A stretch of 35,919 bases of DNA from Eisenbergiella porci (lineage in GTDB: Bacteria; Bacillota; Clostridia; Lachnospirales; Lachnospiraceae), in assembly GCF_009696275.1 (NCBI RefSeq), contig NZ_VUMI01000058.1:1-35919 (forward strand). Direction: 5' to 3'. Shown one piece after another: positions 7,193 to 14,562 of the stretch (positions are counted from its first letter, which is position 1; each line of letters begins with the position of its first letter). The translations under genes were made by a program, and so were the position numbers. Below the pieces are notes generated by a model. It was not told the DNA's origin, did not search any database, and worked only from the letters and a program-made list of their open reading frames with translations.

Positions 7193-7888
7193 ATGAACGA
7201 TAGAATTATTCTTGTAGTGGACGATGAAGCTGAATTGCTAGAAATGGTGAAGTCCATCTTTGAAAGAGCAGGATTCACACAAATATTGACGGCGGCCTCT
7301 GGTAAAACCGCATTGGAAATATGCAAAGAGAAGCAACCAGATATGGTGATTCTTGATGTTATGATGCCGGGTATGGACGGTTTTACAACACTAAGGGAAC
7401 TCCGAAAAACAAGCAAAGTTCCTGTTTTGATGCTGACGGCTCGCGGCGAAGCAGAGGACAAGTTTGCTGGTTTTGAAAATGGTGCAGACGATTACCTTCT
7501 GAAACCGTTTTTGCCGAAAGAATTATTGTTCAGGGTACAGGCAATATTAAAGCGGGTCTACCCGGAGAAAGAGCGTAAGGTGTTTTTTGACGCTGCAACT
7601 GTTGATTTGGAAAAAGCAACGGTGCAATGTAATGGAAAAAGTAGCTCATTGACCGCCAAAGAGTTCCAGCTTTTTGAAAAGTTATACGAAAATGCCGGTA
7701 GGATTGTGACTACTGGTGCATTATGTCAGACGATTTGTGGTGATTACTGGCAAGGATATGAAAGTACACTGGCTACCCATATTCGGCATTTAAGAGAGAA
7801 AATTGAAGAAAATCCATCAAAGCCGGTTGCACTTGTGACAATCAAAGGAATAGGGTATCGCTTGAATATAAAGGGGGTGCAGGAGTGA
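7193..7888 (+). CDS. OmpR-family response regulator
   Basis: A 231-aa two-domain regulator. The receiver domain has the acidic pair D10/D11 (VVDDE), phospho-acceptor Asp55 (VILDVMMPG) and Lys104 (LLKPF). The C-terminal winged helix (about 130-228) contains TAKEFQLFEKLYENAGRIV and THIRHLREKIEENP, ending TIKGIGYRL. ATG follows AGAGGTG. It overlaps the histidine kinase gene by 4 bp. It probably binds the 11-bp repeats at 7080-7120 to activate the divergent immunity transporter, as in LanRK/BcrR-like circuits. Confidence 0.93.
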   Translation: MNDRIILVVDDEAELLEMVKSIFERAGFTQILTAASGKTALEICKEKQPDMVILDVMMPGMDGFTTLRELRKTSKVPVLMLTARGEAEDKFAGFENGADDYLLKPFLPKELLFRVQAILKRVYPEKERKVFFDAATVDLEKATVQCNGKSSSLTAKEFQLFEKLYENAGRIVTTGALCQTICGDYWQGYESTLATHIRHLREKIEENPSKPVALVTIKGIGYRLNIKGVQE

Positions 7889-9249
7889 ACACATCAAATC
7901 GTTTTTTTCGGCGCTATATATTTTCAACTGTTAGAATTGTAATCCTTTTTTTCGCAGTCAATATTATTTTGATGGTCGTGTATTTTGTGATAGCCTATTT
8001 TGGAAATGTGGCAACATCCAACTTTCCTATTGAGGATTTTTCAAATCATGTCGTCCTAGAAAACGGACAATTCAAAGGAGATCAATATGCAGCAGAACTG
8101 TTGAATGACGCAAACGCATGGGCCATGATATTAGACGAAAATGGTACAGTTATATGGGAAGAAAACCTGCCGGAAGAATTACCATGTCATTATTCTGCCA
8201 CGGACATTGCTATGTTCAGCCGATGGTATCTCGACGATTATCCAGTAAATATTTGGAGGCGGCAGGATGGACTTCTTGTAATTGGCCTACCTCCGGGCAA
8301 TGTCCTGAATTACCATTTCTCTTTTAGGGCGCAGTATATGGGGCCTCTCTTATTTGGATTGATAGCAGTGTTTTGTATCAATATCTTATTGATGATATAC
8401 TTGTTTATCCACAATGCCCGTCGAGTAGAAAAATCAATGGTTCCAATTCTAAATAGTATTGAACATCTTTCCGCCGGAAATCCTATTCATCTGGAAGAAA
8501 AAGGAGAATTAGCAGAAATCAATGCTAGTTTGAATAAAGCTGGTCACTATTTGATGAAAAAGGACAACACTCGTGCAGAGTGGATTAGAGGAATATCCCA
8601 TGATATACGCACACCGCTATCTATGATTTTGGGATATGCAAGTGAAATTGAAGAAACATCTTCTTTGCCAGAATCAACCAGAAAGCAAGCCGGAATTATC
8701 CGCAGATACGGTGAACGCTTAAAAGACTTGATTTCTGATTTGAATTTGACAACAAAATTAGAATATTCCATGCAGCCTTTACAAAAGCAATGCTTTGACC
8801 CGGTTGAGTTAGCGCGTCAAGTTGTCAGCGATATACTAAACGATGGCATATCAGGACTTTATGAATTGCAATTATTGGGAGACAATTCTGGTAAAAATAT
8901 CTTAATTGTCGGGGATCAGGCTTTACTTAGTCGAATGTTAAATAATCTAATACGAAATTGTATCGTTCATAATCCTAGTGGGTGCAGAATACAAGTTTCC
9001 ATTAGCAGTAATGATACAATTTGCATTTTTACTGTTACGGACAATGGACATGGAATAAATGAGGCACAGTTAAATGCACTGAACAGTGACAAAGATATTT
9101 CCAGTACGCAAAAGCCGACAGAGGAAAGGGAACACGGTCTAGGTATTAGAATTGTACGACAGATTGTAAAAGCACATCAGGGAACCATCCAATTTACTGA
9201 TACGGTGCCTCATGGATTAACCGTCAATATTTTCTTACCAATGAAATAA
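7885..9249 (+). CDS. Sensor histidine kinase
   Basis: A 454-aa membrane kinase. One transmembrane helix is at about 16-38 and a second at about 152-175, enclosing a sensor region of about 110 residues outside the cell. A linker precedes the H box GISHDIRTPLSMILGY (His239), followed by the N box NNLIRNCIVHNP and the ATP-binding motifs DNGHGI and REHGLGIRIVRQI. It starts with GTG at 7885 overlapping the regulator's stop (GTGA), so it is translationally coupled. The long extracytoplasmic domain distinguishes it from intramembrane-sensing BceS kinases and is more like LanK sensors. The ligand is unknown. Confidence 0.92.
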   Translation: MNTSNRFFRRYIFSTVRIVILFFAVNIILMVVYFVIAYFGNVATSNFPIEDFSNHVVLENGQFKGDQYAAELLNDANAWAMILDENGTVIWEENLPEELPCHYSATDIAMFSRWYLDDYPVNIWRRQDGLLVIGLPPGNVLNYHFSFRAQYMGPLLFGLIAVFCINILLMIYLFIHNARRVEKSMVPILNSIEHLSAGNPIHLEEKGELAEINASLNKAGHYLMKKDNTRAEWIRGISHDIRTPLSMILGYASEIEETSSLPESTRKQAGIIRRYGERLKDLISDLNLTTKLEYSMQPLQKQCFDPVELARQVVSDILNDGISGLYELQLLGDNSGKNILIVGDQALLSRMLNNLIRNCIVHNPSGCRIQVSISSNDTICIFTVTDNGHGINEAQLNALNSDKDISSTQKPTEEREHGLGIRIVRQIVKAHQGTIQFTDTVPHGLTVNIFLPMK

Positions 9250-9388
9250 TAGGAACACATTACTATCTATACATTTTGGTTGGTAAAACAGGCATTGCAG
9301 AACTTTTCTGGCATCGTAGAAGAACAGCAGGATAAATTATCTAAATTCCATCAGAACAGGATTATAACGCATAGAAAAAGACATAAAG

Positions 9389-9440
9389 AAACGCCGGGTG
9401 CAGGGTCAGCAGGCCGTTGCATCTGGCGTTTTATATTTCT
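9389..9440 (+). terminator. Terminator of the two-component operon
   Basis: Arms 9389-9402 and 9418-9431 pair over 14 nt with two mismatches (AAACGCC/GGCGTTT at the base), followed by TTTTATATTT. Confidence 0.65.
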
Positions 9441-9531
9441 CAATATATGAATTATAAAGTTTAATCTTCCTGCATATAGCAACATTCCATTGAGAAAATA
9501 TGAAATATACAATGTAGATGGGTGGTGCTAT

Positions 9532-9900
9532 ATGGCAAATATCAAAGATTGTCCTGGCTTTGAAACTTTTGGCGCGGATATAAAAGCGGCGCGGAAAGTC
9601 AAGCAGTTATCGCGTAAGACGCTGGCGGAACAGGTCAATATCGACTGGCGCTATCTTGCCAACATCGAAAATGACGGCACGATTCCCAGCCTGCCGGTTA
9701 TCATACAGCTTATCAAAATCTGCGGGCTTCCTGTGGAACGGTATTTTAACCCGGAGATCATGCGGGAGGAAAGCGCACAGCGGCAGCGGATCAGCCACAA
9801 GCTGAAACTCTGCCCGGAAGAATTTCTGCCGATCATCGAGGGCGCGATTGACGGGGCCATTCAAATTCAACAGAAGAATGACGAAACGGAGGGTGCATGA
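9532..9900 (+). CDS. XRE-family transcriptional regulator
   Basis: A 122-aa HTH protein. The helix-turn-helix (about 12-65) is FGADIKAARKVKQLSRKTLAEQ, then WRYLANIENDGTIPSLPVIIQLIKI. The C-terminal helical tail ends in QQKNDETEGA. ATG at 9532 is preferred because GGGTGGTG is just upstream and MANIKDCPGF is a sensible N-terminus; the frame is open to 9490. It is the first gene of the mobilisation region and is followed by its own terminator and the oriT-like hairpins, so it may repress transfer from there. Confidence 0.88.
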   Translation: MANIKDCPGFETFGADIKAARKVKQLSRKTLAEQVNIDWRYLANIENDGTIPSLPVIIQLIKICGLPVERYFNPEIMREESAQRQRISHKLKLCPEEFLPIIEGAIDGAIQIQQKNDETEGA

Positions 9901-9922
9901 CAACCCTCTGTTTTGTTTTTGG

Positions 9923-9952
9923 GAGGACGCAAATTGCGCCCTCTCTTTTTTT
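9923..9952 (+). terminator. Terminator after the XRE regulator
   Basis: Arms 9923-9932 and 9934-9943 pair at 9 of 10 positions, followed by CTTTTTTT. Confidence 0.6.
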
Positions 9953-10030
9953 GTGCGGTTTTCGGAAAAACCGGGATTTTGCGGGTATTTCCTTGGGATC
10001 AGAACGCTTTTTAGGGGAAGAAGAACAAAG

Positions 10031-10107
10031 ACAGCAAGCATAGGGAGTGTAGCCACACTCCCGGCAAACGGCTTCCCGTTTGTATCTTGGGGAAGTCCCC
10101 AAACCCC
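10031..10107 (+). other. Candidate oriT upstream of mobC
   Basis: Three consecutive hairpins lie 22-98 bp before mobC: GGGAGTGT/ACACTCCC (10043-10062), CAAACGG/CCGTTTG (10065-10082), and TTGGGGA/TCCCCAA (10087-10103) followed by ACCCC. MOBP elements normally carry oriT just upstream of mobC-relaxase, and the last hairpin recurs before the second mobC at 23505. Bases 10031-10068 are repeated perfectly, inverted, at 30437-30474. No nick site can be read directly. Confidence 0.6.
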
Positions 10108-10128
10108 TGAATGAATGGAGGTGAGAAA

Positions 10129-10458
10129 GTGGCAAACCGAAAACGGAAGTTTGTGCTGCGCGTCCCGGTGACGCCGGAGGAACGGGCGCTGATCCAGCAG
10201 AAGATGGCCCAGCTTGGCACAAAGAACTTTTCTGCCTACGCCCGGAAAATGCTGATTGACGGCTATATCGTCCATATCGACACCGGCCCCGTCCGGGCGC
10301 AGACCGCAGAGCTGCAAAAAATCGGCGTCAACATCAACCAGATTGCAAGGCGTATCAACAGTACCGGGACTGTGTACGCGCAGGACTTGGAGGACATCAA
10401 GGGGGCGCTGGCACAGATATGGCAGTTACAAAGATCCATCCTATCAAGTCAACGCTGA
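10129..10458 (+). CDS. mobC: MobC-type relaxosome accessory protein
   Basis: A 109-aa protein. The N-terminal ribbon-helix-helix-like segment is FVLRVPVTPEERALIQQKMA. The MobC hallmark is ELQKIGVNINQIARRINSTG (about 62-81), then a helix ending LQRSILSSQR. GTG at 10129 is chosen over ATG 10111 because GGAGGTGA lies 4 nt before it. It overlaps the relaxase gene by 40 bp. MobC proteins bind oriT and help the relaxase open the DNA. Confidence 0.9.
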   Translation: MANRKRKFVLRVPVTPEERALIQQKMAQLGTKNFSAYARKMLIDGYIVHIDTGPVRAQTAELQKIGVNINQIARRINSTGTVYAQDLEDIKGALAQIWQLQRSILSSQR

Positions 10459-11753
10459 AAAAGGCGCTGGACTACATCGAGAACCCGGACAAGACCGATG
10501 AAAAGCTGTTCGTTTCTTCCTATGGCTGTTCCTATGAAACGGCGGATATTGAATTTCAAATGCTGTTAGATCAGGCGTACCAAAAGGGAAACAATCTGGC
10601 CCACCACCTGATACAAGCCTTTGAACCGGGGGAAACCACGGCGGAACAGGCCCACGAGATCGGGCGGCAGCTTGCAGATGAAGTGCTGCAAGGCAAATAC
10701 CCCTATGTGATTACCACCCATATCGACAAGGGCCATCTGCATAACCACATCATTTTCTGCGCCGTGGATATGGCGAACCAGCGCAAGTACATTTCCAACC
10801 GCCAGAGCTACGCCTTTATCCGGCGTACCAGCGACCGACTGTGCAAGGAACACGGCCTGTCTGTGGTAAAGCCCGGCAAGGACAAGGGCAAGACCTACGC
10901 CGAGTGGGACGCACAGAAAAAGGGCAAAAGCTGGAAAGTAAAACTGAAAATCGCCATCGACGCGGCCATCCCGCAGGTCAAAGACTTTGACGGCTTTCTG
11001 CGGTTCATGGAGGCGCAGGGCTATGAAGTCAAACAGGGCAAGTTTATTTCATTCCGCGCTCCCGGACAGGAACGCTTCACCCGCTGCAAGACCTTGGGGG
11101 AGGATTACACCGAGGAACGGATCACCCAGCGGATCAAGGGCATTGCCATTGACCGGGGGCCGCGCAGAAGAAGTACCGGGGAAATCTCCTTGCGGATCGC
11201 CTTGGAGGACAGTATCAAGGCCCAGCAGTCGGCGGGCTATGTGCGGTGGGCGAGGCTGCATAACTTGAAGCAGGCCGCCAATTCCCTAAACTTCATCACA
11301 GAACACCAGATCGACAGCTACGAGGGTTTGGAAAGCAGGCTGGCCGAGATCAGCGCGGCAAACGACGCGGCGGCCTCCGCCCTGAAAGACGCAGAACGCC
11401 GCCTTGGGGATATGGCGCTGCTGATAAAAAACCTCTCCGCCTACAAGCAGCTCCGGCCTGTGGCGCTGGAACTGCGAAATGCCAAAGACAAGGCCGCGTT
11501 CCGGCGGCAGCATGAAAGCCAACTGATCTTGTATGAGGCGGCGGCAAAGGCACTCAAAGAGGCCGGGATCACAAAGCCCCCCAACCTGTACGCCCTCAAA
11601 ACCGAGTATAAAAAGCTGGACGCAGAACGGGAACGGCTGTCCGCACAGTACAGCGAAGCGAAACAGAAATTGAAAGAATACGGCATTATCAAGCAGAATG
11701 TAGACAGCATTTTACGGACAGCGCCGGGAAAGGAGCATACGCAGGAACGATGA
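10419..11753 (+). CDS. MOBP-type relaxase of the outer element
   Basis: A 444-aa relaxase that nicks oriT and pilots the strand into the recipient. A candidate catalytic Tyr is in ALDYIENPDKT (Tyr19). The metal-binding histidines are in THIDKGHLHNH (His101, His106, His108, His110). After about residue 250 it is helical and charged, with ARLHNLKQAANSLNFITEH and a coiled-coil tail matching the second relaxase in layout. The start ATGGCAGTTACAAAG lies inside mobC. The last 4 bp overlap the Cys-rich VLP gene. GC-rich, like the ICE backbone. Confidence 0.95.
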   Translation: MAVTKIHPIKSTLKKALDYIENPDKTDEKLFVSSYGCSYETADIEFQMLLDQAYQKGNNLAHHLIQAFEPGETTAEQAHEIGRQLADEVLQGKYPYVITTHIDKGHLHNHIIFCAVDMANQRKYISNRQSYAFIRRTSDRLCKEHGLSVVKPGKDKGKTYAEWDAQKKGKSWKVKLKIAIDAAIPQVKDFDGFLRFMEAQGYEVKQGKFISFRAPGQERFTRCKTLGEDYTEERITQRIKGIAIDRGPRRRSTGEISLRIALEDSIKAQQSAGYVRWARLHNLKQAANSLNFITEHQIDSYEGLESRLAEISAANDAAASALKDAERRLGDMALLIKNLSAYKQLRPVALELRNAKDKAAFRRQHESQLILYEAAAKALKEAGITKPPNLYALKTEYKKLDAERERLSAQYSEAKQKLKEYGIIKQNVDSILRTAPGKEHTQER

Positions 11754-12121
11754 ACATACCGAGAATGAGTTACCCTCAATACCGCAAGGCCCGCAGGCTC
11801 ACCCATGAGTGCTGCAACTACTGTAACGGAAACTGCCTCCTGCTGGACGATGGGGAGGAATGTGTCTGTGTGCAGAGTATTTCCTATTCGCTGCTGTGCC
11901 GGTGGTTCAAGGTGGCCGTCCTGCCGCTGGACGCGGCCCTGTGCGCCGAGATCACCAAAGGCCGGGACGAGATCAAACGCTGCGCCGTCTGCGGGGCGGC
12001 GTTTACGCCCAACTCCAACCGGGCCAAATACTGCCCGGATTGTGCGGTGCAGGTACGCCGGAAGAAAGAGGCAGAACGCCAGCGGAAAAGATACCTCCTG
12101 TCTACGCATTTAGGACGGTAA
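11750..12121 (+). CDS. Cysteine-rich VLP-domain protein
   Basis: A 123-aa protein with two Cys clusters: CCNYCNGNCLLLDDGEECVC (about 21-40) and CAVCGAAFTPNSNRAKYCPDC (about 78-98), followed by a basic helix. The first cluster with the YPQYRKARRL start is the Cys_rich_VLP pattern found downstream of MOBP relaxases in Firmicute elements. The second looks like a zinc ribbon. ATGA overlap with the relaxase implies one operon. Function unknown; a DNA-binding relaxosome helper is plausible. Confidence 0.85.
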   Translation: MNIPRMSYPQYRKARRLTHECCNYCNGNCLLLDDGEECVCVQSISYSLLCRWFKVAVLPLDAALCAEITKGRDEIKRCAVCGAAFTPNSNRAKYCPDCAVQVRRKKEAERQRKRYLLSTHLGR

Positions 12122-12232
12122 AAGTCCACGGAAATCAAGGGTTTTTCCGCATGGTTGGCAGGCAGGTGGATAAAGTTATCCTGTTCCCCTAAAAACGGGG
12201 TTCTAAATGCGGGAAAATGGACAAAAAAGAAA

Positions 12233-12270
12233 TGCCAGACGTAAGCGGACATATGGCCGCCACACCCAGC
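12233..12270. repeat. Left copy of 38-bp diverged direct repeat
   Basis: Matches 14303-14340 at 31 of 38 positions, with mostly transitions. Includes the palindromic core around CATATGGCCGCC. The two copies flank the methyltransferase/DUF1848 cassette. This copy has lost much of the hairpin pairing kept at the right. Confidence 0.65.
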
Positions 12271-12398
12271 ACCTTTACAGTAGCTTTTTCCCCCAATATT
12301 TGTTATACTTAATAAAATACAAATACGTCTTGTCAAAACATTCTGGATGTTCAAATAAACAACTGATTATGAATATGAAAAGGAGGAGATCTATTTTG

Positions 12399-13325
12399 AT
12401 GCTTGAAATGATTCTCTCCAAATGTGATAAACGCAACGATCGACACGAATGCGAGCAATGTGCCGATTGCTCCTATGATACTTACTGCCCACATGATTGT
12501 GAAAAGTGCTTGGACTATATTCACAATCCATCTCATGCCCCTGATGGAGCACCGGAAAGAAAATATGACTGTACACACATGGCAAATGTTTATACATGCA
12601 AATACTCTTGCCGATATGCTTCTGAAATTGTTTATGCCGTTGAGCGGCTCAAAGATTTATCCAATTTAACAGACCTTAAAGTTCTGTCATTTGGATGCGG
12701 CCCTTGTACGGACTTATTTGCCATTGACTATCTTCGCTCTGTGGGAATCTTATCATACCAGAAACTTGAATATCGTGGTGTGGATTATAGTGAGGATGTT
12801 TGGAAATATATACACCGTGATATTAAAACATTTGAAAATGAGGATTTGAAAATCAGGTTCTACTATCAAGATGCCTGCAAGCTTATTCATACAATAGCTC
12901 AAGGAAGTTGGGTACCAAACCTTATTGTTTTCCAGTATGTTTTTTCGGATATGGAAAAGCACTCGGATGTTAAAAACATAAATAGTTTTATTGAAACTTT
13001 TGCACAGTACTATAATGAGAAAGTCGCCCCAAACACATACATTATCCTTAATGACGTAAATCTGGGGAGAGGGTATGGTGGTGGTCGGGATTATTTTGAC
13101 CAGTTACGCAATAAACTTTGTAGTTCCATTTCCAGAAAAGGACGATTTTGTAACGATAATTCAAAAAGTATTTATTATCCGAGAGGTTATCCATACGGGG
13201 AAGATTCCGATGGTGAGTTTCCCAAAAACGAGAACCGCTTTGATTGGTCTCCATGGAAACAATATTCTCCATTTGATACTTGTGCAAGTGCACAGATGAT
13301 TATAAAAAAGGTGGTGAAAAAATGA
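12399..13325 (+). CDS. Cys-rich SAM-methyltransferase-like protein
   Basis: A 308-aa protein. The N-terminus has dense Cys motifs (CEQCADC, CPHDCEKCLDY, CTHMANVYTCKYSC; residues 8-80), probably binding zinc or an iron-sulfur cluster. A Rossmann-type domain follows: VLSFGCGPCTDLFAIDYL (about 108-125) is a motif-I GxGxxxD, and YRGVDYSEDVW fits motif II. LIVFQYVFSDME and a late INDVNL-like strand complete a class I methyltransferase fold. The target is unknown. ATG 12399 (or TTG 12396) follows AGGAGG; the frame is open to 12207 without a better site. It overlaps the DUF1848 gene by ATGA. AT-rich relative to the backbone, so probably acquired cargo. Confidence 0.7.
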   Translation: MLEMILSKCDKRNDRHECEQCADCSYDTYCPHDCEKCLDYIHNPSHAPDGAPERKYDCTHMANVYTCKYSCRYASEIVYAVERLKDLSNLTDLKVLSFGCGPCTDLFAIDYLRSVGILSYQKLEYRGVDYSEDVWKYIHRDIKTFENEDLKIRFYYQDACKLIHTIAQGSWVPNLIVFQYVFSDMEKHSDVKNINSFIETFAQYYNEKVAPNTYIILNDVNLGRGYGGGRDYFDQLRNKLCSSISRKGRFCNDNSKSIYYPRGYPYGEDSDGEFPKNENRFDWSPWKQYSPFDTCASAQMIIKKVVKK

Positions 13326-14263
13326 TAATAAGTGCCAGCCGAAGGACAGACATTCCAACATATTACTCTGAATGGCTATTCAATCGTTTCAAGGAAGAAT
13401 ATGTTTTGGTAAGAAACCCCATGAACATTCACCAAATTGGGCAAATTAACCTTTCGCCTGATGTTGTCGATGGAATCGTTTTTTGGACAAAGAATCCGGT
13501 TCCGATGCTTCATCGTCTTTCAGAGCTTGACAAATATAATTACTACTTTCAATTTACACTGAATGCATACGATAGAGATGTCGAGCCAAATATTCCATCA
13601 AAAAATAATGTAATTATTCCAGCATTTCAGCAATTATCAAAAGCTATTGGAAAAGATCGGGTAATATGGCGATACGATCCAATTTTCTTTAATGAGCGTT
13701 ATACAATGGAATATCACTGCAAATATTTTCGTGTTTTGGCATCAAAAATTGGTGAATACACAGAAAAATGTACTGTGAGCTTCCTTGATTTATATAGAAA
13801 CACTGCCCGCAATACACAACCTCTGAAAATTCAGCAAGAAACAAAAGAGCAACAACTTGAAATTATGCAAATATTTTCAGAAATTTCTAAAGAATATGGT
13901 TTCTACATTGATACCTGTGCTGAGGCAATTGACCTTGAAAAATTCAGTATTGCACACGCTCATTGCATAGATAAAGAAAGATTTGAACGATTAGGAAAAT
14001 GTAAATTATCTGTTGAAAAAGATCCGAATCAACGTCCTGAATGTGGTTGCATCGCAAGTATAGATATAGGAACCTACAACACATGCAGAAATGGATGCTT
14101 ATACTGCTACGCAAATTATAGTCATAATACAGTAATGCGCAACACTCAAATACACAATCCAATATCGCCTTTACTTTTTGGAGAAGTTGGGCCAGACGAT
14201 GTTATAAAAGAACGAAAAGTAAAATCCTGCAAGGAATGTCAAATGACTTTGTTTGATCTGTAA
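13322..14263 (+). CDS. DUF1848 protein with radical-SAM-like C-terminal cluster
   Basis: A 313-aa protein recognised as DUF1848 from MIISASRRTDIPTYYSEWLFNR, VFWTKNPVPML, WRYDPIFF and SFLDLYRN. These resemble the barrel strands of radical-SAM or spore-photoproduct-lyase-like enzymes. Near the C-terminus CGCIASIDIG precedes CRNGCLYCYANY, a CX3CX2C motif (Cys255, Cys259, Cys262). In radical-SAM enzymes such a cluster binds 4Fe-4S, but it is normally N-terminal, so the order looks permuted. A last pair is CKEC. ATG 13322 overlaps the upstream stop; GGTGG precedes it. It probably works with the methyltransferase-like partner on an unknown substrate. Confidence 0.8.
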   Translation: MIISASRRTDIPTYYSEWLFNRFKEEYVLVRNPMNIHQIGQINLSPDVVDGIVFWTKNPVPMLHRLSELDKYNYYFQFTLNAYDRDVEPNIPSKNNVIIPAFQQLSKAIGKDRVIWRYDPIFFNERYTMEYHCKYFRVLASKIGEYTEKCTVSFLDLYRNTARNTQPLKIQQETKEQQLEIMQIFSEISKEYGFYIDTCAEAIDLEKFSIAHAHCIDKERFERLGKCKLSVEKDPNQRPECGCIASIDIGTYNTCRNGCLYCYANYSHNTVMRNTQIHNPISPLLFGEVGPDDVIKERKVKSCKECQMTLFDL

Positions 14264-14301
14264 AGATCAGCAATAAAGTTGGTATCAAAGAACTTGAAAA
14301 G

Positions 14302-14342
14302 ACGCCGGACGCAAGCGGCCATATGGCCGCCGCGCCCGGCGT
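14302..14342 (-). terminator. Terminator of the TTRAP operon; right copy of flanking repeat
   Basis: ACGCCGG (14302-14308) pairs with CCGGCGT (14336-14342), enclosing the palindrome GCGGCCATATGGCCGC. On the minus strand CTTTTC follows. It lies between convergent operons and may work in both directions. Its diverged partner is at 12233-12270. Confidence 0.65.
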
Positions 14343-14352
14343 TTGTCGTAAT

Positions 14353-14559
14353 TTATTTATTCTCGTCAGTGAAACTAAACTTTGCTTCCTCAAATTCTGC
14401 ATCGGTCATGGCATCCAGCTTGGACATAGTGGAGTTTGCCAATGCCTGCATTTCCTTGTCCATGTCCGGCAGTGCTGCCCGGAGATTTGCCGCCGTCCTG
14501 CGGCGGTCGGCATTGTGATACAGACAGATCAGGTTTTCTTCTTCCACGGTGAAATACAT
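14353..14559 (-). CDS. Transposon-transfer assisting (TTRAP) family protein
   Basis: A 68-aa acidic protein: MYFTVEEENLICLYH, then RRRTAANLRAAL, then TMSKLDAMTDAEFEEAKF. This is the pattern of the small TTRAP proteins encoded next to the large LPD/ArdC protein in Tn1549-like elements. GGAGGTATGAGGA precedes the ATG, and the gene starts 4 bp after the polyvalent protein's stop. Mechanism unknown. Confidence 0.8.
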   Translation of the reverse strand: MYFTVEEENLICLYHNADRRRTAANLRAALPDMDKEMQALANSTMSKLDAMTDAEFEEAKFSFTDENK

Positions 14560-14562
14560 TCC

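Noticed and set aside
9607-10317. Minus-strand 236-codon open frame
   Set aside because: Crosses the XRE gene, its terminator and the oriT-like hairpins antisense; no family features.
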